A stretch of DNA of 64,000 nucleotides from JABJMC01 sp964473745 (GCA_964473745.1 CAYYQE010000006.1:4223-68222), one strand, 5' to 3'; counted from the first letter of the stretch, positions 33,902-42,782 are shown. Numbers and translations are program-made. The notes: generated by a model from the letters alone, not told the origin.

Positions 33902-34372
33902 TTAAACTTCGATGAAAGCCCAGAGAAGTAGGGTGATCAAAAGACCAATAACCGCGTAAGTTTCTACCATGGCCGCCATGATAACGGCTTTACCAACATT
34001 GGCTTGATCCTTGGCAACAGCGTGAAGACCAGCGGCCGCAACCTTACCTTGGTAAATACCAGAAACAAGACCAGTAATAGCCACCGGCAAACAAGCAAAG
34101 AAAAGAAGCCAGCCAGTTTCCATAGAAATAGAAGCAACTGTTCCACCAAATAAACCAAGCTTAAAGATAACAAGAAGACCTCCTAGGAAGCCGTAAATAC
34201 CTTGTGTACCAGGTAGTGCTTGGATAAGAAGAACTTTACCAAAAAGTTCAGGTTTTTCACTGATTACTCCAGCACCGGAAAGACCAGCAAGTCCAACTCC
34301 AATGGCGGACCCAGCTCCTCCGAGGAAAACAGAGATGGTTGCTCCAGCGATGGCAATAGCAATAGCAGTCAT
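33902..34372 (-). CDS. ntpK: V-type ATPase subunit K (rotor ring), Na+-type site
   Basis: 156 residues from the ATG at 34372 (MTAIAIAIAG), the standard length; a longer frame to 34453 would overlap ntpI. Four transmembrane helices form two fused hairpins. The second hairpin keeps the ion-binding Glu137 (MVETYAV). The first shows the PGTQGIY motif (T56, Q57, Y60) and the loop helix has Q108 (YQGKV). These match the Thr, Gln, Tyr, Gln and Glu that coordinate Na+ in the Enterococcus hirae NtpK ring, so Na+ coupling is predicted. The Glu appears only in the second hairpin, as in other V-type K subunits. Confidence 0.94.
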   Translation of the reverse strand: MTAIAIAIAGATISVFLGGAGSAIGVGLAGLSGAGVISEKPELFGKVLLIQALPGTQGIYGFLGGLLVIFKLGLFGGTVASISMETGWLLFFACLPVAITGLVSGIYQGKVAAAGLHAVAKDQANVGKAVIMAAMVETYAVIGLLITLLLWAFIEV

Positions 34373-34394
34373 AAAAATAAGGGTTAAAGATTTT

Positions 34395-36365
34395 TTAAGT
34401 GATAACAATGTATTTGCAGGTGCGTTTGAATGGTTTGAAACCAATTCCACCACCTTCCATAAATTTACTAAAGAACTCTACAAACTGAAGACGTGCAGAG
34501 TGAATAAAGGCACCAAGAGCAGAAAGAACCAGATTCATCGTGTGACCCAGAATCAAAACAATAATCGCGACAACAATTCCAACATAAGGAATAAGATCAT
34601 AAGCAAGAGCAGCAATAATATTCATAGCAAAGGCGATAATCCCGGTTCCAAGACCGAGCGCCATAATACGAGAGTAAGAAAGAATATCTCCTAAGTAACC
34701 AACTAGGCCGTACAAAGAGAGCACCCCAATCCCAAATTTAGCGGGGATGCCTTTTTGTTTGCGTCCTTGGGTAAGGATCATAGCGATCACTCCACCAATA
34801 ACGCACCATTTTAATATTCCGGCATATTCAAGAGGGATTAAGGCTCCACTGGAAGCAAGACCAAAGCCAATAATCGCGAGAAGGAAATAAATCCAAAGAA
34901 AACTATCAAGCACAGCATCCAGGTATTGTTTTTGCTTAATTTTCCACCAACCATCAATTCCTTTACCGATCAAAACTTGAACAATCCCCAGCACAAGAGC
35001 GAGCACTAAAAAGATAAGTGGTCCGGACCCAGCGGCAGGGTTTAGGATTTGGCCTTTGAAAGAGCCATTTTCAATCATAAATGAAGGCGCTTGATCGACT
35101 GTGAGTCCAAAATAGCCACCAAAGAAATATCCAGCCACCATAGTAAGGACTCCACCCCACATTAATAGACGGATTAAGCCGGTGCTTTCTTTGGGAAGGT
35201 TAAAAAAGCGGAGCATTAGGAACATAATCACAAAGAGCATGAGTCCGTAACCCGCGTCAGTTAAACAGAGGGCAAAGAACACAATAAAGAAGGTGGCCAA
35301 GAAGGGGGTTGGGTCTACCTCGTTAGCGAGTGGGAAGCCGTATAAACGAGTAACCGATTCGAACGGCCAACTAGTGCGTTTGTTATGAAGGAGGATCGGT
35401 GGAGTTTCGTCTTTTGCCGGTTTGATTTTTTCGATAGCAGTTGATGGGAATTTTTCAAAAAATTCTTTTTGGATTTTTTTAAGGTCTAACTTGGCGATCC
35501 AGCCAGTGACCACAAAACTATATGTGGTTCCTTTTAGTTTTTCGCGGACTCGTTGCTCTTCTTGCTGCCAAGCGAAAACATCATGCACGATTTGAAGGTT
35601 TTCAGAATGCTTAGCTAAGTTGGTGAATGCTTTTTCATTTTTTTGAATTTCTTTGAGGAGTTTTTTTTGTTCAGCGGCGATTTCTTGAAGTCTTTCTGAA
35701 ACAGTTAAGTGGAATTCTGGGAGTTCAATTTCTTGGAATTTCATTTTGGAAAGTAATTGTTTGCTTTCGTCTTGGTATTCCTTGGAAATAGTTAAAACTA
35801 CAAAAGCCGATGAGCCTTGTTCATTAACTTTGGTAATGGCAGTGTGTTTGCCTAATCCGTGAAGGGCTTTTTTTAGAGTTTCGTATTCAAGGATTGGAAC
35901 TTCTCCGAGATGAAGGCGAACATGTTTAGTGTCACGCGCGGTGTCTAATTTAAATTCTAGTGGTTTCCATGGTTTAAGGAGCGCTTCTTCGGTTTCTAGG
36001 GCAGCTAGCTTGTTTTGATCAGCATTATGTTTTTCTTCTGCAGATTGGCATTCTTTAATAATAGCTTCATAATCAAAGCCACCTTTTACAGTGCCAATAG
36101 CACTTTCGGTGGTGAGGGTGGGTTTGCCGGCCCAAATAGGGCGTTTTTTGGCATATGGGGCCAGTAATTTAATCGCAAAATCAGTGTTAGCCACAATGTA
36201 GTCAATGTCGTGATCTTCTTTTTCAATATTTTCTAATTCAAACTCAGTGTTTTCACTGATTTCTTCAACCTGCATAACACCTCTTTTTTGGAGGAAAATT
36301 AAGATTTTTTCGAGGTCGGTTTTCATGCCCAGGATCTGGACCTTTTCCATGGCAAGAACAGCCAT
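34395..36365 (-). CDS. ntpI: V-type ATPase subunit I (stator)
   Basis: 656 residues, the a/I-type stator. The first about 330 residues are cytosolic and coiled-coil rich. From about residue 340 there are seven or eight transmembrane segments (FFIVFFALCLTDAGYGLML, LFVIMFLMLRF, LIFLVLALVLGIVQVLI and others). The conserved end LGHTMNLVLSALGAFIHSARLQFVEFFSKF carries the Arg and polar residues that line the ion half-channels. It lies 9 bases after ntpH and 22 bases before ntpK. Confidence 0.96.
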   Translation of the reverse strand: MAVLAMEKVQILGMKTDLEKILIFLQKRGVMQVEEISENTEFELENIEKEDHDIDYIVANTDFAIKLLAPYAKKRPIWAGKPTLTTESAIGTVKGGFDYEAIIKECQSAEEKHNADQNKLAALETEEALLKPWKPLEFKLDTARDTKHVRLHLGEVPILEYETLKKALHGLGKHTAITKVNEQGSSAFVVLTISKEYQDESKQLLSKMKFQEIELPEFHLTVSERLQEIAAEQKKLLKEIQKNEKAFTNLAKHSENLQIVHDVFAWQQEEQRVREKLKGTTYSFVVTGWIAKLDLKKIQKEFFEKFPSTAIEKIKPAKDETPPILLHNKRTSWPFESVTRLYGFPLANEVDPTPFLATFFIVFFALCLTDAGYGLMLFVIMFLMLRFFNLPKESTGLIRLLMWGGVLTMVAGYFFGGYFGLTVDQAPSFMIENGSFKGQILNPAAGSGPLIFLVLALVLGIVQVLIGKGIDGWWKIKQKQYLDAVLDSFLWIYFLLAIIGFGLASSGALIPLEYAGILKWCVIGGVIAMILTQGRKQKGIPAKFGIGVLSLYGLVGYLGDILSYSRIMALGLGTGIIAFAMNIIAALAYDLIPYVGIVVAIIVLILGHTMNLVLSALGAFIHSARLQFVEFFSKFMEGGGIGFKPFKRTCKYIVIT

Positions 36366-36374
36366 TGGGTTGGG

Positions 36375-36695
36375 TTAGGAAACAAATTCTTGAAAAGCTT
36401 TTACAGCTTGGCGGACAGCCTGCTCTTTACGCATGGTGGCTTCCCGCTCTAGGGATTTGACGTCACGTTCTCCACCTGATAAAGCGTCTTTACAGATTTG
36501 GCTAGCTTCAGTTTTGGCGGCAGCGATTTTTTCGTTGCCAGCTGTTTTTTCGGTTTGGACAAATTCGTCAAATTCTTTTTGAGCTTTTTCTTTTGCCTCA
36601 ATCGTCATTTTATCGTTTCGTTTTTTGGCCTCTTCGATCATTTTTTGAGCTTCCTTTTCAGTGTCATGGATATCTGTAATTGGGTGCTTAGTCAT
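36375..36695 (-). CDS. V-type ATPase peripheral-stalk subunit (G/H-like)
   Basis: 106 residues, almost entirely a charged amphipathic helix (EKEAQKMIEEAKKRNDKMTI, then EREATMRKEQAVRQAVKAF), as in the stalk subunit that pairs with E. It is the first gene of the ATPase run, directly after a good promoter. The assignment rests on position and coiled-coil character, since this family is weakly conserved. Confidence 0.8.
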   Translation of the reverse strand: MTKHPITDIHDTEKEAQKMIEEAKKRNDKMTIEAKEKAQKEFDEFVQTEKTAGNEKIAAAKTEASQICKDALSGGERDVKSLEREATMRKEQAVRQAVKAFQEFVS

Positions 36696-36723
36696 AGTTT
36701 AGGATTATTTTAGATCGCGCGTT

Positions 36724-36752
36724 AGTTTAGTTAGCTCCTGTAAAAAAATCAA
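36724..36752 (-). promoter_or_regulatory. V-ATPase operon promoter
   Basis: Read on the minus strand: TTGATT at 36752-36747, 17-base spacer, TAAACT at 36729-36724, about 28 bases before the ATG at 36695. Confidence 0.65.
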
Positions 36753-36807
36753 GGGTCTAGAGGCGGTTTTTGCGGTAATTTAAGCGAAAAAGCTTGACGT
36801 CTTTGCT

Positions 36808-39135
36808 TTAACCCTTTTGGCATACATTTTTTACAGATTTACGGAATTTTTGATCATAATCGTCGAATCTGGGATCTAAAATGTGAATTTCGTGGACAGA
36901 GGTTTTGGTTGTGGCCAAATAAAGGAATCTTTTTAATCTTAAAATTGCTTGAGGAAGGCTGTAGTCATACCAACTATTAGAAAGTCCTTCGCATTCTTTT
37001 TGGTGAACTGGATGTGATGGGGGAAGGAAAGGTAGCCGGTGAATAAGTAGGGTTTCGATTTTTTTGGCGGAATTAGGGGTGTTTTTTAAGATCGATCGAT
37101 ATAGCCTTTCGTTGCCAATAATAAGAACGTTTTCTTGGGCTTTTTTAAAGCGTTGGCCAATTTTTCCCATGCCTCCGGAAATTCCCTGGGAAAGAAGCAT
37201 GACTTCGGCTTTTTTTAAGGGTTCAGCTAGTTTTTGATGAAGGCTGTCAACGGCTGAAATTGAGTTTGCGAGGAGAAAAGTGTTGTTTTTCAAACCTTCT
37301 TTTTTAATAAATTCAATAGTTGCCTGAAGATTATTTGGTTTGCGAGGGTGGGGGAGTTCAGGATGTGGATAAATCTCTAGAGTCTGGTTTTGAGTTTCGG
37401 GTGGAAAGAAGATTTCAGGAAGATCTTGGGGGAGCAGCAGGCGGTTTTTAAGAAAGGCAAAAGAGCTTTCTAAACTGCCGTAGTGACTCAGAAAAATCAG
37501 GCTACCTTCGGTCTTGTCCCAAAGTTCTTGTTTAAGGAGTGGGGCCAGGCGTTTGGGACAGGTGCGAATCACGGGTTCGTTGTCGTAGCTGAGCATGATC
37601 CAGGTTAGGACCTCGGGGCTGCCCGCAAAGGCTTTTTGGAGGATCTCAAGATCTTTTTTGAGGAGTTTTTGATTAGGGGAATCAGGGATTTTTGAAATGT
37701 TTTCTTCGAGATTGCTTAGGGTTCCTAAGATTTTTTTTGCTTCGGGCGTGGCAAGGAGAGTTGGATCTAAGATAACTTGTTTTTGATAGGCATCTGGAGC
37801 GGCGTATTTATCAATAAACATTCCAAGTAGCCCAAAGAAAATTTCAAAACGGGGACCGAGCTGTTCATCTAAGCGGTTGGCAATATTAGCTAAGCGGCTT
37901 AGGGCGTAGTATTTGGTAAGGGCGAGTAGGGCGGTTTCTTCGATAAGCTCTAGACCTTCTATTAAATGATGAGGTTTTTTAGGAATAAGGGTGCCGCGAC
38001 GAGTGAAATTGTCTATATAAAGGTGTTGAGATATTACGAGGAGCGGCGCATAAGTCGCGTTTTGAAAGGCTTTTTGGTAATAACAATCTGGGTTGCCGCA
38101 GGATTCATATAGATGGGGAAGAGCAGATATTTGTTCCCAAACTGGATGTTCGTCATCGCCAACTATAATTTCGTTTTTTTCACCAGTGCCACCTCTTGCT
38201 AGCCAGAGAAAAATCTTCACTAAAAGGCGGGTTTCATGGATATCGAAATGATCTTTTTGGAGAAACTCATTAAAACGGGTTTGGCATAAATAGCGGGCCG
38301 GGTGTTGTAAATGAGCAACGCGGGCATCACGCGCAATGTTTTGTGGCTCAGAGGTAACAAGTAGGCATTTTTCGCCAGATTGTTCCGCGAAATTGATAGC
38401 CGCGATGGCCAAGTCTTCGGCGGTTCCTTGTGGGGCTTCAAAAATGGCATTTTGGTTGTTAGTAAGTGTGGTTTGAACTTTTTGTTGTAATTCGGGAAGT
38501 GTTCCTTGGTGGGGAGGCGGGTTTGTGATTGAAGGAGGGGTTTGGGTCTTTTCTTTTGTTTCGAGATGGTTTAGAAAAGTTTTTTCCCAGCCCCAGTCAG
38601 ATTTTTTTAATAAATCACGGATTTGTTCAGCGGCGGCAAAGGGGATTTCTTGGATTTTTTTTACAAGTAATTCATAAAGAGCAATGGCAACCTTGGTGTC
38701 GTCGAGAGCGCGGTGTTTACTTTCATGAGTAAGATCGAATTTTTCACTAAGAATTTCAAGGCTGTAAGAGGCTTCATTAATAAGGAGAGTTTGCGAAAGG
38801 TGAAAAGTATCTAAAACAGCGCCTTTTAATGGAATGTCATTTGCTGCTAGAAAATCGATGTCGAATTGGACAGAGTGTCCCAGAATAGGGGCATCGCCAA
38901 TAAAATTAATAATTTCGGCGCGGACCTCATCGATGGTTGGGGCATCTTTTAAATCATCGTCAGTTAAGCCAGTTAAATGGCGAATTATTTCTGGGAGAGC
39001 AACTTTGGGATTTATTAAAGTCTGGAACTCATCTTGAATAGTCCCATCCTCATTTAAGCGAACAGCAGCAACTTCGATAATTTGGTCTTTTTCGGGGCTT
39101 AAGCCGGTGGTTTCTAGATCAAGAGCGATATACAT
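36808..39135 (-). CDS. DnaQ-like 3'-5' exonuclease fused to a degenerate DinG helicase
   Basis: 775 residues. The N-terminal DEDDh exonuclease (1-160) is intact: D6 and E8 (ALDLETTGL), D92 (GHSVQFD), H141 and D146 (HRALDD). The rest aligns with DinG/XPD-type helicases but has lost their catalytic motifs. The Walker A position reads FEAPQGTAEDLAI (232-244) with no GKT, the DEAH position reads IEGLELIEE, and the motif VI arginine finger region reads ILRLKRFLYLATTKT, not QxxGRxIR. Three possible iron-sulfur cysteines remain (YLC, ESC, PDC); a fourth is not evident. It is probably an exonuclease with a structural DNA-binding arm. DnaQ-DinG fusions are known in Firmicutes; an inactive helicase part is also seen in some. 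Confidence 0.88.
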   Translation of the reverse strand: MYIALDLETTGLSPEKDQIIEVAAVRLNEDGTIQDEFQTLINPKVALPEIIRHLTGLTDDDLKDAPTIDEVRAEIINFIGDAPILGHSVQFDIDFLAANDIPLKGAVLDTFHLSQTLLINEASYSLEILSEKFDLTHESKHRALDDTKVAIALYELLVKKIQEIPFAAAEQIRDLLKKSDWGWEKTFLNHLETKEKTQTPPSITNPPPHQGTLPELQQKVQTTLTNNQNAIFEAPQGTAEDLAIAAINFAEQSGEKCLLVTSEPQNIARDARVAHLQHPARYLCQTRFNEFLQKDHFDIHETRLLVKIFLWLARGGTGEKNEIIVGDDEHPVWEQISALPHLYESCGNPDCYYQKAFQNATYAPLLVISQHLYIDNFTRRGTLIPKKPHHLIEGLELIEETALLALTKYYALSRLANIANRLDEQLGPRFEIFFGLLGMFIDKYAAPDAYQKQVILDPTLLATPEAKKILGTLSNLEENISKIPDSPNQKLLKKDLEILQKAFAGSPEVLTWIMLSYDNEPVIRTCPKRLAPLLKQELWDKTEGSLIFLSHYGSLESSFAFLKNRLLLPQDLPEIFFPPETQNQTLEIYPHPELPHPRKPNNLQATIEFIKKEGLKNNTFLLANSISAVDSLHQKLAEPLKKAEVMLLSQGISGGMGKIGQRFKKAQENVLIIGNERLYRSILKNTPNSAKKIETLLIHRLPFLPPSHPVHQKECEGLSNSWYDYSLPQAILRLKRFLYLATTKTSVHEIHILDPRFDDYDQKFRKSVKNVCQKG

Positions 39136-39173
39136 GGGTTCTTAGAATAGCGGAGAGGCCAGAGATCGCAAGA

Positions 39174-39206
39174 TTAAAAAAGCGGCGCCAAAATTTTGGC
39201 GCCGCT
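39174..39206 (-). terminator. Intrinsic terminator of the CARDB gene
   Basis: Perfect hairpin AGCGGCGCC / GGCGCCGCT with loop AAAATTTT (39181-39206), followed on the minus strand by a run of T (39180-39174). It lies 22 bases after the stop at 39228. Confidence 0.92.
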
Positions 39207-39227
39207 CCTTAAATGGTCTGCAGAAAA

Positions 39228-40256
39228 TTATCTTTGTTCAGTGTACGTTTGTAGCTCTGGTACATCTGCAACATCTCTAGGAGGATCTAAGAGAGATCTG
39301 TCTTCGCAAATATCGTTGATGTTAAAAGGAGTAAGAATTATCGGTCTAAAAATAAAACTTCCTTTATTATTTTTTTCATCCACTTCCGATACGCGATTTT
39401 CTGGATCAACATTAATCACGGCATAATGAAGAGTGCGGTATTCAAATTTTTCGTCAAATTCCTTGGTTGGCACTTCAAGTTTTGTGCAAAGACTGTTATT
39501 GCTTAAACCTGTAACAGTATAAGTGTTTTTGAAAATTTCAGATTTTGTTTCTGAATTAACAATTATTAGATCAACTCCCATCTCGCCATTAGCGCTGGAT
39601 GGAACATAGTTTGTACAAACTTCAACTACAAAAATTTCTTGATGATCGCCCCCGAAACCGGCTTTTTGAGGATAAAGATCAAGATCTTTTTGATCGTCGT
39701 TGGCTGGATCGTCAACTGGATCCTTGGCTGGGTCGTCGACAGGGTCTTTAGCTGGGTCATCCGCAACTGGATCTTCATCAACTTTTGAATCACGACAGTT
39801 GTTTTCTTCGTTTAATTCATCAACAACATTATTTGGGTCAACGCAAACAGTAATTACTGCGTCTTCTTCGGCTACAGTTAGATTAAGAGCACTATATTTA
39901 GCCGGGATGATTTTGGAAGATTCACCCTTTAGCATAAAAGTTTTATCAGAAAGCCATTCCCAACTGTAAGTGTATTTTTTGTCTGGGTCATCTGGGTCAC
40001 CAACGTAAATATAGGTGTGCCCAAGAGCGTCAGAAGGAACATCAGCCTTACCAAGATTGGTTATTTCGGCCGTGATATAGCCACTATCGTCAATCCCAGC
40101 ATAAGTTACGACGAGGTCTGGGGCGTCAGTGTTACCGGAAACAGCAGCCATCCCTAGAAAATCAGCACTCGCACCGAGGGTAACGGCTACGAAAAGAACC
40201 TCCACCACCAGGATTGGGATGAGGTATTTTAGGTTTTTGTGTTTTTGTTTTCCCAT
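39228..40256 (-). CDS. Secreted protein with two CARDB-like domains
   Basis: 342 residues. The N terminus is basic (MGKQKHKNLKYLIPILVV) and leads into a hydrophobic signal or anchor (about 10-30). Two CARDB-like beta-sandwich domains follow: PDLVVTYAGIDDSGYITAEI to VCVDPNNVVDELNEENNC (about 45-155), and VEVCTNYVPSSANGEMGVDL to VINVDPENRVSEVDEKNNKG (about 205-310). Between them is an Asp/Pro-rich linker with repeated DDPAKDPV units. CARDB domains are extracellular adhesion or spacer modules. It has its own strong promoter and a perfect terminator, so it is a single-gene unit. Its neighbour is the SLH protein. Confidence 0.8.
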   Translation of the reverse strand: MGKQKHKNLKYLIPILVVEVLFVAVTLGASADFLGMAAVSGNTDAPDLVVTYAGIDDSGYITAEITNLGKADVPSDALGHTYIYVGDPDDPDKKYTYSWEWLSDKTFMLKGESSKIIPAKYSALNLTVAEEDAVITVCVDPNNVVDELNEENNCRDSKVDEDPVADDPAKDPVDDPAKDPVDDPANDDQKDLDLYPQKAGFGGDHQEIFVVEVCTNYVPSSANGEMGVDLIIVNSETKSEIFKNTYTVTGLSNNSLCTKLEVPTKEFDEKFEYRTLHYAVINVDPENRVSEVDEKNNKGSFIFRPIILTPFNINDICEDRSLLDPPRDVADVPELQTYTEQR

Positions 40257-40277
40257 GTTTTTATTTTGGTTAGGAAA

Positions 40278-40333
40278 TAAGGGAATTAAAGAATACTTCC
40301 CTTAATTATACCAAGATTTATTACTTAAGTCAA
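40278..40333 (-). promoter_or_regulatory. Consensus promoter plus 5' UTR hairpin for the CARDB gene
   Basis: On the minus strand TTGACT (40333-40328), 17-base spacer, TATAAT (40310-40305): an almost perfect sigma70 promoter. Right at the expected transcript start lies an inverted repeat TTCCCTTA/TAAGGGAA (40304-40297 and 40285-40278 in plus coordinates), giving a hairpin at the 5' end of the message that may stabilise it. The gene is probably highly expressed. Confidence 0.82.
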
Positions 40334-40375
40334 CCCCAGAAACAGGAGTGTTTACCTGTAAAGGCGTGGTGGCTT

Positions 40376-41620
40376 TTAAATCTGAGCCAAAAGCTCCACA
40401 ATAACCTTACAAACTTGGGCTCTGGTCATATTATCACCAGGACCAAAATTACCATCATCATAGCCACTGATAATGCCCATGCTGTAAGCCGTCGCTACAT
40501 ATGAGGCATACCAGGCATCACTATCCACATCTGGGAAATCAATCAATGATTCAGTAACATCAACACCAGCCGCTGCTAGGAAGATTTTGACTGCTTCGGC
40601 ACGGTTGATATAGCTGGCCGAACCAAAAGTCCCATCATCATAACCTTCGACAATTCCTTCGTCGTAAGCGGTTTGGGTATATGGTGTGTACCAAGTGTCG
40701 GCCGGGGCATCTGAGAAAGAGCTTGTACTAACAGAATCAGGGATGTCATAGCCTAAGGCGCCCATAACCATTTTCAAAAATTCAGCGCGATTTACTGGAT
40801 TGTCAGGGAGAAAAGTCCCATCATCATACCCTTCAACAACGCCGTCGGTGATTAGTTGAATGATGTAGTCTTCAGCCCAGTGGCCAGAGATGTCGCCTAC
40901 GAGAATCACAACGGTTTCGCTGGCGGTATCTTCGTCTTCGACTGGATCGTCTTGATCGGTTTCGTCATCCACAGGGGTATCTTCTTCGTCAGCCTCTTCC
41001 TCAATTTCGATTCGAGTGCTGGCACTAATATTCCCAGCGGCATCTTGTAAAATAAAGTTAAAGGTGTTGTCAGCGTCCTGTTCTAAATCAAGAGTTATTT
41101 CAAAATAACCATCAGAATCAACGGAGGCGCTTTCTTCGGAATAAGTATCAGTAATGGTAGTGTTAGCTTCGCCGTAACCAGTAAAAGTGTAAGTGTCAGC
41201 ATCAATTGTTTCTGGCACTTCATCAACATCCGGGGCCCCGGGAGCGGTGTGGTCACCTCCGCCAGAAATTTCGGCGGCTGCGGCCTCTTCTTCACCTTCA
41301 ATAATAATTATTTGAGTGAGGTCGCTGGAATTTCCATCAGTATCTTCGACCTTGATAGAAAAAGTGTTTGTGGATTCTTGGATTAAGGCGACCGTGACTT
41401 CAAAATAGCCACTGGAATCAGCGTAAACAGGAGAAATTTGATAAGATCCACCAGTTACAACTACTTTATAGTCAGCACCAGTAGTCCCGGAAATAACTGC
41501 TTTGGTGGCATCTATTGGGGAAACAATTTCATCTAAATCTGGGGAATCGACCGCGAAAACCGTGGGAATAAAAATTCCTAAACAAAAAATTAGGAGGGCG
41601 ACTTTTGATAAAATTCGCAT
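40376..41620 (-). CDS. S-layer-homology (SLH) surface protein with Ig-like domains
   Basis: 414 residues. Signal peptide at 1-23 (MRILSKVALLIFCLGIFIPT, cut after VFA). Two related beta-sandwich domains follow (about 35-110 and 125-210), each with the pattern GYFEITL-x-QE-x-x-NTF, like bacterial Ig/Big-type modules. An acidic linker (DEEDTPVDDETDQDDPVEDE) precedes three SLH repeats (about 245-290, 305-350, 365-414), each with the GYDDGTF-type turn and NRAE or TRAQ motif. SLH triplets bind cell-wall polymers, so the protein is a wall-anchored surface protein and implies a thick or SLH-binding envelope. Confidence 0.93.
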   Translation of the reverse strand: MRILSKVALLIFCLGIFIPTVFAVDSPDLDEIVSPIDATKAVISGTTGADYKVVVTGGSYQISPVYADSSGYFEVTVALIQESTNTFSIKVEDTDGNSSDLTQIIIIEGEEEAAAAEISGGGDHTAPGAPDVDEVPETIDADTYTFTGYGEANTTITDTYSEESASVDSDGYFEITLDLEQDADNTFNFILQDAAGNISASTRIEIEEEADEEDTPVDDETDQDDPVEDEDTASETVVILVGDISGHWAEDYIIQLITDGVVEGYDDGTFLPDNPVNRAEFLKMVMGALGYDIPDSVSTSSFSDAPADTWYTPYTQTAYDEGIVEGYDDGTFGSASYINRAEAVKIFLAAAGVDVTESLIDFPDVDSDAWYASYVATAYSMGIISGYDDGNFGPGDNMTRAQVCKVIVELLAQI

Positions 41621-41652
41621 GTTAAGGGAGGGTTAAAGGCCGGAGGGCCGAT

Positions 41653-42726
41653 TTATAAGAGATCGACAAATTTGTCGAAAAGATAATTAGTGTCAGTGGG
41701 GCCGGGAGTGGCCTCGGGATGGAATTGCACGGAAAAGAAGGGGAGTGTTTTGTGTTTAACTCCTTCGACCGTGTTGTCATTAGCGTTTTTAAACCAAACT
41801 TCCCAGTCTTTATTAAGAGATTTAGCGTCCACGGCGTAGCCATGGTTTTGCGAAGTGATGTGGCAGCGACCGGTTTCTAAATCAGTGCAGGGTTGGTTTT
41901 GGGAGCGGTGGCCGAATTTGAGTTTGTAAGTTGTGCCGCCACCAGCAATACCCATGATTTGGGAGCCTAAGCAGATTCCAAAAGTGGGGATTTTACGTTC
42001 AAAACCTTTTTGCATGATTGCGAGAGTTTCTTTCATGAGAGCGGGATCACCAGGGCCGTTGGAAAAGAAAACTCCATCAAATTTTTGGTCCATTTCCCAG
42101 ATGTCGTAGTTCCAAGGGACGCGCGTTACCGAAATGTCGCGACTCAAAAAGCTGCGCAAAATGTTGAGCTTCATGCCGCAGTCGATGATGGCCACGTGTT
42201 TGCGGCCAGCCTTGTAAGTTTCTGGTTTTTTGATGGATACTTTGGCTACGAGGTTTTCTTGGTTGGGGTCGTAAAAATCTGTTTTGTGGCCCTCGCGGGT
42301 GAGAGTACCAAGCATCGCGCCTTTAGTTCGGATTTTTTGGGTGAGCGCGCGCGTATCTACTCCTGTAATGGCCGGGATGTTGTGTTTTTTCAGCCATTCT
42401 CCTAACGATTGGATTGATTGGTGGTGACTGTGATTTTCGGAATATTCAGTGACAATAACTCCTTTTATATGTAGGCCTTCACTTTCAAAACTTTCTTCTA
42501 CTTTGTGATCTGATGTGGCGGAATTTGGAACGCCATAATTTCCAACGAGCGGATAAGTTAAAATAATAATCTGTCCTTTATAAGAAGGGTCAGTAAAAGT
42601 TTCTGGATAACCAACCATTCCAGTATTAAAAACCACCTCACCGGCGGACTCCGTATGGGCTCCAAAAGATTTGCCTTTGAGCTTGGTTCCGTCTTCGAGG
42701 GTGAGAATGAGTTGATTGTCAGTCAT
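41653..42726 (-). CDS. carA: Carbamoyl-phosphate synthase small subunit
   Basis: 357 residues, the glutaminase subunit that supplies ammonia for carbamoyl phosphate, the first step of pyrimidine and arginine synthesis. The N-terminal half contains FNTGMVGYPETFTDPSY and GVDTRALTQKIR. The class I glutamine amidotransferase half has FSNGPGDPA, the nucleophile in FGICLGSQIMG, and the His-Glu pair in FHPEATPGP. The large subunit carB is not in the window. A GGCC/GGCC hairpin (41636-41650) overlaps the stop and may be a terminator. The -10 ends 8 bases before the ATG, so the message is probably leaderless. Confidence 0.97.
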   Translation of the reverse strand: MTDNQLILTLEDGTKLKGKSFGAHTESAGEVVFNTGMVGYPETFTDPSYKGQIIILTYPLVGNYGVPNSATSDHKVEESFESEGLHIKGVIVTEYSENHSHHQSIQSLGEWLKKHNIPAITGVDTRALTQKIRTKGAMLGTLTREGHKTDFYDPNQENLVAKVSIKKPETYKAGRKHVAIIDCGMKLNILRSFLSRDISVTRVPWNYDIWEMDQKFDGVFFSNGPGDPALMKETLAIMQKGFERKIPTFGICLGSQIMGIAGGGTTYKLKFGHRSQNQPCTDLETGRCHITSQNHGYAVDAKSLNKDWEVWFKNANDNTVEGVKHKTLPFFSVQFHPEATPGPTDTNYLFDKFVDLL

Positions 42727-42734
42727 CGGGGGGT

Positions 42735-42763
42735 ATTTTAGGGGTTATTGTGGGGGAGGGCAA
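42735..42763 (-). promoter_or_regulatory. carA promoter (leaderless)
   Basis: Minus strand: TTGCCC (42763-42758), 17-base spacer, TAAAAT (42740-42735), with ATG at 42726. It overlaps a plus-strand promoter at 42748-42776. Confidence 0.65.
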
Positions 42764-42776
42764 GGTTTGATATAAT
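42748..42776 (+). promoter_or_regulatory. Plus-strand promoter overlapping the carA promoter
   Basis: TTGTGG (42748-42753), 17-base spacer, TATAAT (42771-42776). It would start a plus-strand RNA near 42783 that runs antisense to the tRNA-like RNA toward purL. It interleaves with the carA promoter, so the two could compete. Confidence 0.55.
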
Positions 42777-42782
42777 GTATAG

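Noticed and set aside
34373..34453. Extended N terminus for ntpK
   Set aside because: It would overlap ntpI and add 27 polar residues before the first membrane helix; the ATG at 34372 gives the standard 156 residues.
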